Shown here: in pieces, positions 50,101-59,756 of the stretch
How the letters are laid out: each line of letters opens with the position of its first letter
Numbering within the stretch: the first letter of the stretch is position 1
Assembly: GCA_019914945.1 (NCBI GenBank)
Contig: CM034102.1
Coordinates: 5,569,501 to 5,633,500, forward strand
DNA: 64,000 bases
Direction of reading: 5' to 3'
From: Typha latifolia
Taxonomy: Eukaryota > Streptophyta > Magnoliopsida > Poales > Typhaceae
Notes under the pieces: model-generated
What the model was told of the DNA's origin: nothing
Seen by the model: the letters and a program-made list of their open reading frames with translations, nothing else
The model's database searches: none
Translations under genes and position numbers: made by a program

Positions 50101-53100
50101 CTCGATCTATTAAGCTCAATATTCTCATGATACGTTCCGATTTGTCCCGATTCGCATCAATTTAATACCTTGGATCAAGGTTATCCACTGGAGTAGTAAT
50201 CTATGCTTGTAATATTTGCATATTTGTTTCAATGACCGCCAAAATCTTGAGACCTTTTGTAATATCTAGGCTATTTGTGTTTGTTGAATGATGGTATTTG
50301 ATCACATAAGCATTCCTCTCTTGTGCTCTTGGTAGACTTTCTAATTTTGGAGACCTAGGTGCTATGGGCTGCGTTTAGGTTTACACTGTTTAAAACTTTT
50401 CTTCTCTCCTTGTTTTGTTGACAAAACGTTTCAAGCAGTGCCATTTGAATCATGATTCTCTGATTGAGATGGGCTAACCTTTCAGAAGAAAATCATTAGA
50501 GCTTTTCTATTCAACAAATCAGAAGTATTCATACCTTTCTGTCATTTGCAAAGAACTTATTGTTTAATTATTTTACCAGGAGACAACTCTGCGAAGAAAG
50601 TTAATGATCATGTAAAGCCGGTTATGTATCTTGGCAGTGCTGGAACTGTTTTCTCACCTCCAAACATTGATTATGGCCAGTCAATTGTGAGTTATCAACT
50701 TATCATTGTTTTTGAACATGAAATTGAATATCTCTACTTAATTTAAGTTTTTTTTTTTTTTGGCAGAGAAAGAGTGAATGCTGTGTTTTATACCACCATC
50801 TCCAATCAATGTTCACAATTAATTAGAAGATGCAACTGTTTGTGTCGTAGGGTGTTTTGAACTTAAGGTTTTAGTATATATCGAAGAAACTATATAAAAA
50901 GTACAATTATTATTTGATTTTTGTAAACAAAAATGCCATGGACCCCCTGATTGTCTAATTTAAACTATTTTTTTGTGGAAGACACGTTCTACATGTTGTT
51001 ATGGCTCCATTGGTCATCAAAGCATTACTGCTAAGCATCAAAAGTCTAATCATATCATATATTGTGGACTTAAAATACTATTGCTTATTAATAGTACTCT
51101 CATCTTACTGAAACTTTCATGTTACAAGAATAAAACTTGTTGAAACAACCTAGGTCAGGTGAGTTGAATCTTGTGTTATGTCTCCATACTGAGCTACTTT
51201 TCATGCTATGAATGTTTATAGTTCAGAAGAAAAATCACCATATATATATAGCTACCTTTTACCAATTATTTTAACAGTGCTGAGTCCTAACCAAAACAAC
51301 CAAGGAATAATGAAGTTATCCCCATAATTGTGACACTTCAATGAGCAATCAGCAACTAAATGAAATGTTGATCTTGTTTTCAGCAATTTGGGGCCATTGG
51401 ACAGATCAGAAATGAAGGAAGGAGAAAATTCGCCCTTTCTTTTTATCCTTAAATAAAGCGTGCCTTAGGAGCACGTCTTTTCACATTTAACTTCATTCTA
51501 GATTATCTGATTGTCTTATTGAGTTTCTATTACAGGCTTGTATTCCATACCCTTATGTTGATCCATACTTGGGAGGGGTTTTGGCTGGATATGCTTCACA
51601 TTCTATGGTATGTCATATCATGCAAAATCTTCTTTCCTAGCTTTTTACACATGGTTATTCTTAAATATGCCAATTGTTTATCAATTGAACCTGTTTGAAC
51701 TTTAGGAACAGGATTAGGGTTTAGAAGCAAGATTGGGAATCTCTAGCTCTAGATAATAATGCTCATTATATTCCATTGTAGTGAATTAGGAGATAAAGGA
51801 AAATTGTTACTGTGGTTACATCAGTTCTTTTCTTTCTTGTGGTTGAAATATCTGACAGAGGGACAAGAAAGTAACAGACAAATTTAGTTGAGAAAAGGAA
51901 GATGTAATTAATGGATCTTGATTTCTGATTTTCAAAATTAGCTTCCATTGAAAGTGAATGTGAATGTAGCTACTGTACAAGACAAAAGGCAGTAAAACAT
52001 TAAAAATTATTATTCTTTGAATGGTCTTTGCTTTTGTACTGTCCATGTCTTTTGGCTGATAATTTTGATGACAAAAAAGGGCAATAACTTCTGCTCAGGA
52101 TGGATTTTTTTTTTAAATCTCTTGTCATGTTTGATTCAGTTGCACATTTTTCCCTACTAACTTTTTCAAAGTGGCTTGTCTAATCTGTATCCATATTCCT
52201 ATTAAATTAACCTTCTATGCTATTTTTTTTTACTCGCACAACCAAGGAAAGATGAGCTTAGTGTTATCTGCACAAGCAAGCTGAATGTGTATTTTTTCTA
52301 GAAAAGGTGCATTAGATATGCTATTATGTTAGAAAGTGCATTAGCTATTGCTGAAAGAGAGAAATTTATTGAGAGTGATTTTAACATGCAAGTTAGCTAT
52401 GCATGCCGTGTGTGTGCTTATGTCATTAGATTTATCAGGGTGAGAAATTTTTTGCATTAAAGATAAAGAGTCCTGGATAAGAGGGCAGCTACTTAATTTT
52501 ACCTGGTATCGTCAAAGGTTTCATTAGACGTTCTTGTGCAATTACTAAGTTCCACATACTGATGTGCTACTATTATAATGTGAAGTGCAGTAGAACTGAG
52601 TCCTGAAACAGCAGCACTTGGACACCCATGTAGAAAGACAGCTATATATAAGTTCTCTTTAGATGCATTCCACTCAACCTGATGTCTGCCAAACTATTCG
52701 CATCTCTAATATTAAATTTGTAAGTTTAAAGGTAAGAAACATGTCTTTAGTTCAACAATCTGATAGAGACGGATCTAGGGATTAGTTTTAATCTAAAGGG
52801 TGTGAAGGTAGAAAAAGAGGAGAAGAATAACTATTGTTTGTAGTATTTTTCATCACCTACTTGTTGTGAGAAGCGTTTTCATTATTTTTATTCCTACCTA
52901 AAGGTAATGACTTTCTAGGTTGAAACTTATTTCTAGGGTAATTATTCCCCAGTAATTTACCAAGTTGGGTTTTTGATTTTGCAAGATAATTTATGTTTTT
53001 CAGTTGGAAATATATCTTTTTAATGCTCACCGAGGACTTCTACAACCAATTAGGATTTTTTAACACAGACTCATTTCTGTTTCCATGTTTTATTTTAAAG

Positions 53101-54041
53101 AGATTTTTTTTTCTTTGGATATTGCTATTTTCCATCCCTGAAACAGATTCGTCAGCAAACTACTGGGACAACACCTTCCCGAGTTCCACTGCCTCCAGAA
53201 CTCGCAGAGGATGAGCCTATATATGTTAATGCTAAGCAATATCATGGAATCCTCCGTAGAAGACAGCTGCGTGCAAAATTGGAGGCTCAAAATAAACTCT
53301 CAAAAGGACGAAAGGTAGCTTTCTCATAGTTTGCACTGGTTACTTATCTTGATCATGTTTCTTTTAACTTTTGTTATAAAAAAAGCCTAGACTTCCTATA
53401 TTGTATTAGAACTTCTATTAAATAACCTCAGATTATGCTTCTGTTCTGTTTATGTTATCTTCATTCTTCAAGAATTTGTCAATCATGTCACATCCCAAAG
53501 TAGGTTCTGTTCCATTATCTTTGTCCCATGGAGTTGTACTGCCTTATTTTTCGATCCAAAGGGAGTATGATCTTTGTTCCACTACTAGTAAATTCACATG
53601 GTCTGTATTTGCATGGGAACATTGGGATGATCATTTAATATCTGTCTACTTTGTTTGCAGCCATATCTTCATGAATCTCGGCATCGCCATGCCATGAAGA
53701 GAGCAAGGGGATCGGGTGGCCGATTCCTCAACACCAAGCAGCAGCAGTCACAAACCAACTCAGCCAACTACAAAGATGCTGTGGCCTCAACTGTGCTGCA
53801 GCTAGGTGGTGTAGGGGGAAGCAGCTCAGTTTCAGAAACCATCTGCTCCGGGAATGTCAATATAGGTGCTTCTTCCACTCCCAGCTGTGCAAACGTCAGT
53901 AATGTTATCAATGGTGGGAGCTCGTTCTACCGTCACGATCATCATCTCAGCTTCGCTGGTGACTTTCATGGGGGAAATGGTCAGGCTGGAAGTAGCATGA
54001 TCCATGAAGGTGCCCGGCCTCGGGTTTCTGTTATGAGGTGA
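47158..54041 (+). CDS. NF-YA (HAP2) subunit of the CCAAT-binding factor
   Basis: Five coding exons (47158-47458, 50580-50686, 51536-51607, 53147-53314, 53661-54041) encode 342 residues with all junctions in phase. NF-YA joins the NF-YB/NF-YC histone-fold dimer in the nucleus and gives the trimer its CCAAT specificity. In plants these factors act in drought, nutrient, ABA and developmental control. The A1 helix (residues about 186-215) reads [19 protein letters not shown] and binds NF-YB/C. The A2 DNA-binding segment (about 217-241) reads [20 protein letters not shown] followed by RFLNTK, with the critical His and Arg residues intact. The intron between exons 4 and 5 falls exactly in the A1-A2 linker. 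The N-terminal half is Gln/Ser/Asn-rich, as in other members. The C-terminal tail is Ser/Gly-rich. An upstream in-frame TTG is not a start. A miR169-like site lies in the 3' UTR. Confidence 0.95.
48030..48123. repeat. 47-bp tandem duplication
   Basis: Two adjoining units begin ATTGCCTATAACCTTTTATG and end in GGCTTGAAAATT; they differ at a few positions. Intronic. Confidence 0.85.
49003..50156 (-). mobile_element. LTR retrotransposon remnant (one LTR plus internal 5' leader)
   Basis: At 49225-49236 the plus strand reads ACTCTGATACCA. On the minus strand this is TGGTATCAGAGT, matching 11 of 12 bases of the initiator-Met tRNA primer-binding site. One base away, the minus strand has CGTAACA, an LTR end, so the LTR starts on the plus strand at TGTTACG (49238). 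The other LTR end is probably near TTCGCA at 50156, which gives a TG...CA LTR of about 920 bp; this border is less sure. Sequence 49003-49224 would be internal leader. No gag or pol is present. The LTR contains a 32-bp minisatellite. Confidence 0.55.
49764..50066. repeat. 32-bp minisatellite inside the LTR
   Basis: About nine diverged copies of a unit close to TGCCTTAGTGGCTTACATGACTTAATTAAATT, varying between 31 and 33 bp. Copies are adjacent without spacers, which argues against a CRISPR-type array. Confidence 0.85.
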
Positions 54042-55990
54042 GCATGCGCAGATTACCTGACAGTTGTCTGGACTTGAGGTCTTGTGTCTGTCTGGTGTTT
54101 TGTGGGCAATTCATCCTTGGCTTTGTTGTTTTGCTTTGCGAATGCATCAAATGTTAGCTGAATCTTTTACTTTGTTGGTTGTCTCAAGTGCTGGTTTGCT
54201 GCAAGATCTGACGCTTAAATTCACTGCTTTTGGCAGTAGTTGTGGGCTATTGTGTGTATGTAATCCCATATTTGAATGTTAAGCAGTGAAAGTACATCTA
54301 ACTAAGGTATCTAACTGTTTAACGGCTGTTAAATTCAGCCATGAGCTAAATGCTCTCTCCCCTGTTAGTTGTCTGTGATTTGTTGCTAGCTTATTCTTTT
54401 TCTTTTTCTTTTTATGTTGTAAATCTACTTAAGGATCTTATTGATTCCTCAAGGGATTGTCAAATTCCATATGTTTACTGTGATCAATTAAGGTCCTATT
54501 TATGTAGAGGTATCAAACGGGTTTTTTACTCAGCTTGGTTGGAGTTTTCACGCTAGTGAACAGTTGGTGTGATGTTGATCTTAACTCAACCCTAGGGATG
54601 CTTGATCTATTTTGATGTTCACTATCTGGATCTCTTTATGTACTTTCAGCATTTGTTGTATCATGTATGCTTGTGCTTATTTGTTTGTTTGCTGCAAACA
54701 AAACAACTATCCATGTATGGATGTTTGTATAATGTATGTGTATGCATGAATGCATTCATGGTTCATTAGTTTGTATAAAACATTTATCCCTCTTTCCTCA
54801 AGGTGTTTTCCATTTGGGAAAGTAAACTTTTTGAAGCATATAAGATATTAAATAAGGAATATCTGGATCTCTAATTATTATTATTTCTTTACATCTAATT
54901 AAAATTATTTTCATTGTTTAGTTTAAAATGTCACCAATTCTCGATATATATTCATTATTCTTTATTACTTTAATATAAATTTGTTGTCGCATCAATTATA
55001 ATTATTACTCCTAATATTAGTATTCAACTAAATAATATAATTGCTTATAATATTAACTTTCTTCTTTTGCTATTAAAAATTAAAATACTTATTCAAAAAT
55101 TGGCATTATTAAGGTCAGCTCCATTTTACACCCCTACTATTTGTGGATCCCTATGTTGTATATTCTTAGATAAGCAATTGTTTATTATCGTAACTATTTA
55201 CCATACATTTTGATTCATATTCATTCACTTAATTCTTTTATCCTAACGCCTTATACACAAGTACTCCTGTGTATTTAGAAAAACCATCTCAATAGGTTAG
55301 GATTTTGAAAATTAATTATTTCCTAAGAATAATAAATCAGATCCCATTACATATATTGGCATTAACTCGATGCTTTTCCCCTCTACTTTTCTTTTTTAAT
55401 CAACTGAGAGCAAAAGTTGGTAGGATTTAGATGCTTTTTGGCATGCAGCTGAGATGCTGAGCAAGGTGTCCCAGAAATGATTTCCTCTGAGATTATATTA
55501 TGTCGATTAATGCCTAAAAATACACCGAAATTTTCTAGCAGTTGACGAAAGCAATCAAGATATGCAGAGATGAACATGGAGTAGCACTATCATGTTTAAC
55601 AGAAAACTTGCAGTACTATAGACTTTTCCAATATCAAGGCTTTTGATTCGAATATATGTATATCATTCTTCGAAGAAATTATACCTTAGCTAGCAAAAGA
55701 TTTGATGTTTACAGTGATAAATAAAAAAGAAATAAATGATTAAACTGATCAAAATTACAAATCAAGACTGGTCATCAGAGTATTGAATACCAACAGCAAC
55801 ATCGAATGATCTGCGTGTTTGATGGGAGTTCCGAATACAAAATATCGAGAGCATGCAATAGTTTATTATGTATATTTTCCATGATTAATGCAGACAGAGA
55901 GTCAAATTTTCATTCACAAAACTTGTTTAATGCAATAGGGGGAGTGGTTATATGGAGTACAAAAAGAATAGTAACATTGTGGAGATCAAA
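54042..55990. other. Convergent intergenic region between NF-YA and the PTI1-like kinase
   Basis: The NF-YA 3' UTR probably covers 54042-54750. From about 54850 to 55400 the DNA is very AT-rich. TTTTACACCCCTAC at 55123-55136 looks like the terminus of the GGGTGTAAA repeats seen elsewhere in the window, without a clear partner end. The part next to 55990 should hold the kinase 3' UTR. Confidence 0.6.
54103..54123 (+). promoter_or_regulatory. Probable miR169 target site in the NF-YA 3' UTR
   Basis: Sixty-two bases past the stop codon is a 21-nt segment with the core CATCCTTGGCT. It pairs with the 5' two-thirds of miR169 (CAGCCAAGGATG...) at all but one or two positions, with further tolerated mismatches in the middle and at the 3' end of the microRNA. 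The position and core are as in the well-known miR169 sites of NF-YA genes. Expected effect is cleavage opposite microRNA bases 10-11, lowering NF-YA. Confidence 0.85.
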
Positions 55991-57956
55991 TCAGACAGTG
56001 TGCTCTTGTCCAGGTTTGGTATTAAGAAGAGGTTGGAGAGCCTTAACAACAATTGTCATGTTAGGTCTGAAATCAGCTTCATACTGAACACATAATGCTG
56101 CAACTGCTGCCATCTGAACCATGTTTTGAAAGCAAGCATGTCAGAGAACCTTTAACTTTTGAGTCCTTAAGTAAAAGTAGAAGTTTTCAACCATACAGTA
56201 ACACATTTATATTGACATGTCAAGCGATGTGGGGGTAAAAGAAATCGACAACATATTAAAGAGGAAAAAAGGTTACCTTGGCAACAGCTTTAGGAGGGTA
56301 TTCATTGTTTAGCTTCGGATCTACACACTGTTTAACTTTGTCCTCGCTCAACCTTGGAGTTGCCTGATCATATTGCAAGAAATGTAAGATGATAATAAAG
56401 TTGAACAGCCAAAGAGATGATTGTTACAATGGAAGCTGGGGAAAATACCCAAGTTACAAGACTTTGCTGTCCTTTAGGCATTGTATGGTCTACTGGCTTT
56501 CTTCCTGTGAGAAGCTCTAAAAGAATAACACCAAAGCTATAGACATCGCTTTTCTGAGTCAATTGTCCAGTCATAGCATACCTGTGGTTGTCAGTGATTT
56601 AAGAGCAACGCAACCTAACTGATTAAATCTTTTTAAGTATAGATGTCATAAAGATAAAGACAATTAATACATCTTCTTTTGAGTGGAACTTACTCAGGAG
56701 CATGATAGCCAAAAGTTCCTAAAACTCGAGTTGAATGTAGGCGAGCTGCTGTGTCTGGAGACTGGTTTGTAAGATTAAAATCGGCAATCTTGGAATTATA
56801 ATCATCGAACAGAAGCACATTGCTGGATCTGACATCTCGATGCACGAATGGCGGCTGAACTTTCTCATGAAGATACTCAAGACCTCTCGCTGCTCCATAA
56901 GCTATCTTCACTCGTTGGTTCCAGCTCAGAAAAAGAACAGGTTCAGCACCTTGCACTCCTTTCCTTCCTGCAGGATAGATCTATGACTATCCTAGATCTA
57001 ACCTGTGCAAGTATCAATTTTTTCTAAAAATTGAAAGGGGACAGACACACCATGCAAAGTGTCGTGCAAGGAACCTTGCGTTGCGAATTGGTGCACCAGT
57101 ATCCGGTTACCATCCTCCAAACAGTAACCCAGCAACCCCACAAAATATTCGTGCTTAAGTTTTGAAACCATGGCGAGCTACATCAGAACAAGAGAAGAAA
57201 AATAATAAGACGTACATCATATAATTCTTTATTGACAGCGAGATGAGCGAAGCAGAACTCACCTGAGCAGTAAAATCAGAATCAGGCTCATGGGACACAC
57301 TAGGATCTAACTTCTTTATTGCAGCAGGCTGGCCACTACTTAGAGTTGCATAATAAACGCGACCATACGAACCTTCCCCAACTAAAGCCTTGTCACTAAA
57401 ATTGTTCGTTATTCTCTGCAGCTCATCCAATGGTATGATTGGTAGCTCAATGTTCAGCACCTTCTGGGGACCTCCACTTCTGACAGCATTGGGACCCCTT
57501 GGACCTCTATCATTACCTACATTAGGAAAAAACAAACTAGATTGACTATCTGTCGACATTCTACAAGGTTGCAATTACCATACACAATCTATTACATCTA
57601 AATCAACAAACCAATAGTATCACAACAAAGAGAACAATTAATACTAGAATGTGGAGTGGAAAGTTCATGGCTAGATATGAACAAAGAGAATCCATTTTAT
57701 AATTCAAACTAGAATCAGATATAGAGGGAGAAGGAAAGTTATAAGAGCTCCAAATACCACATACATTATATATTATCAAATGAATAATATACTCATGTCA
57801 TGGCCAAATGATGCAATAAAAAGAATCTTAAAATCACAAACAACCAAAGTGAAGCATTTCTTCAACCATACCAGGGGCGTTATGATTTGGCGGCGGGATT
57901 GCTTGATTAACATGCGGCCCAAAATTTTCTTCCTCTGTATCTCCACAGCAAAACAT
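55991..57956 (-). CDS. PTI1-like receptor-like cytoplasmic kinase
   Basis: Seven exons on the minus strand (57956-57872, 57516-57263, 57177-57051, 56967-56694, 56581-56449, 56363-56277, 56113-55991) encode 360 residues, all in phase. PTI1-type RLCK-VIII kinases act at the plasma membrane downstream of receptor kinases and AGC kinases such as OXI1 in oxidative-stress and defence signalling. The N-terminus [15 protein letters not shown] has the double Cys typical for palmitoylation. GPNAVRSG and the kinase domain follow. The Gly loop is GEGSYGRV (75-82) and the ATP-binding Lys is in AAIKK (96). The catalytic loop is HRDVRSSN (198-205), the metal-binding motif is DFN (218-220), and the activation and APE region is [36 protein letters not shown] and [15 protein letters not shown] are present. 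Length (about 360) and exon plan are standard for the family. The DFN in place of DFG is a family trait of several PTI1-like kinases and not a defect. The upstream promoter and exon 1 have been duplicated. Confidence 0.94.
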
Positions 57957-58460
57957 TGTTAGTCACGACGGTGTACACAAATCTACCATCAGGATTTGTC
58001 AGCAACCCAATTCATGACCTGAGCTTCACCTAAGATATTTGTTCCTGCTTTTCCAATCAGGCTGGAAGACAAAAAGGATAAGAATGATTATAAAGAAAAA
58101 TTAGGAGATCTCATGCAATATGATAAATTAGGATGAAATGAAACAAAAGGTTTTATAGATCTTTTTAGCAAAAGATTGAGATACTAACTGCCATACAAAT
58201 TAGCGAACAACTAATTCTATAGAATAATTCTCAAATTCCCAAAAGAAAAGAAGAATATCTCAGAAGAAATTGAAAATCCTTATGTTTAATAGAAGGAATC
58301 GTTAAGAGAGAGAGGAACATAGGGATATTGGGAGTTATGGCGGGAGAAGCGCTTCTTTTTTTTTAGGTCATCCACTTCACGGCTAATAAATCACCACATC
58401 AGCAATATGAGAGGCACATTTGTTCTCTTGGGAGGAGAAGATACTTATAATAATTAAGTA

Positions 58461-58497
58461 TTTCATAAGTATTTTTAAAAAAAAAATACTTATGAAA
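58461..58497. repeat. Perfect 16-bp inverted repeat
   Basis: TTTCATAAGTATTTTT and AAAAATACTTATGAAA are exact complements separated by 5 bases. The hairpin lies in the promoter-side unit of the PTI1-like gene and has no equivalent at the matching place of the upstream duplicate. Confidence 0.9.
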
Positions 58498-58939
58498 ACC
58501 ATCCTACATTTTGCTTTATAATAATTAACCCCCTTAAATATGGATATATATCATTTTCATCCATGCATTTTATCTAAAATATCTTGCAATTAGTTTTGTT
58601 AACCATTAGTTACTGTATAGATAAGTAAAAATAACTATAGATGCAAAATCACTATAATACCCTTGAATATGTTTTTTTAGGTTATGGTGAAAATAAATGG
58701 AAAACTAAAAAATTTTAAGTTAAATGAGGGGGTATTTGAGATTTTCTATTTTTATTTTAAAAGTAATGGACATTCTCTTCTTGTGTTAACTACTATTATG
58801 ATACTATTATAAGAGCCTCAAATACTGTATACTTCATATAATATCAAATAAATAATACACCACAATCTTATATAAGTATCCAAAAGAATCTTAAAATCAT
58901 AAACAACCCAAGTGAAACATTTCTTCAATTATACTAATA

Positions 58940-59023
58940 AGGGCGTTATGATTTGGCAATAAGGCTGCTTAATTAACCTGCGGTTTAAAATTCTCCTCCA
59001 TTATACCTCCACAATAAAGCATT
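58940..59023 (-). pseudogene. Decayed copy of PTI1-like exon 1
   Basis: Within the upstream repeat unit, the counterpart of kinase exon 1 keeps the ATG (near 59023) and a Cys-Gly context. It soon departs from the parent and meets a stop (AATTAA) after about 17 codons, where the parent has AATCAA. The splice donor region is also altered (TTATACTAATAAGGGCG against CCATACCAGGGGCG). It cannot supply a normal kinase N-terminus. No kinase-domain exon follows it except those of the intact gene. Confidence 0.75.
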
Positions 59024-59756
59024 GTTAGTAATGACGATGCATGTAAACCCACTACCAAGATTTGTCAACAACCCAATTCATGAACTGGGTTTTTTATCTA
59101 AGAAAATTCATCCCTAGAACCGGACTGGAAAACCAAAAATATTGTTCCCAATAGTTATATTTCTTACAAACAAAAAGGATAAAGAATGATTGTAAGCAAA
59201 AATTAGAAGATCTCTTGCAATAAGATGAATTAGAGTGAATGAAACAAAAAGTTTTATCCTTTTAGCAAAAGATTGAGACACTAAAAACAACAAATTCCGA
59301 AAAATAATTCCTAAATCCTCAAAATAAAAGAAAATTGTCTTATAAGAGATTGAAAATTGTTATGTTTAATAGAAGGAATCATTAGGACAGAGAGGGACAT
59401 GGGGGGGTACATTGTGAGTTATGGCAAAAGCACTTCTTCTTTTTTTCTTAAGCAATCCACTTATTAGCTACTAAATCACCACATTGGGAGGAGCATTTGT
59501 TTTGTTAATAGGAGAACTGCTTCTATTTGAAAATGTAGGTTTTGTGGCCTGCTAGCTGCTCCTTAAAAGAAAATAATAAAAACTATCATATATTTTGCTT
59601 TACAATAGTTGATACTCCTACCATATGTATGGATATTTATCATTTTGATCTCTCCGTTTACTTAAAATATCTCAAAAATATAATGTCGTTAGTTTTGTTA
59701 ACGGTTAGTTACCGTATAGATAAGTAAAAATAACTATAGATGCAAAATCACTATAA

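Larger units (their letters stand above)
47459..50579 (+). other. Intron 1 of the NF-YA coding region
   Basis: This 3.1-kb intron carries a 47-bp tandem duplication (about 48030-48123) and an LTR retrotransposon remnant from about 49000 to 50156. The open frames at 48367-48719 have no family resemblance and are probably noise. Confidence 0.75.
57739..59756 (-). repeat. Diverged tandem duplication of PTI1-like promoter and exon 1
   Basis: The segment from about 57739 to 58660 recurs at about 58810 to 59756. Shared landmarks in order are TTATAAGAGC, AAAAGAATCTTAAAATCA, AAACAACC.AAGTGAA, GGGCGTTATGATTTGGC, the exon 1 block, TTGTCA.CAACCCAATTCATGA, TTTAATAGAAGGAATC, AAATCACCACAT, GATAAGTAAAAATAACTATAGATGCAAAATCACTATAA. 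Identity is perhaps 75-85 percent with small indels. Confidence 0.85.
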
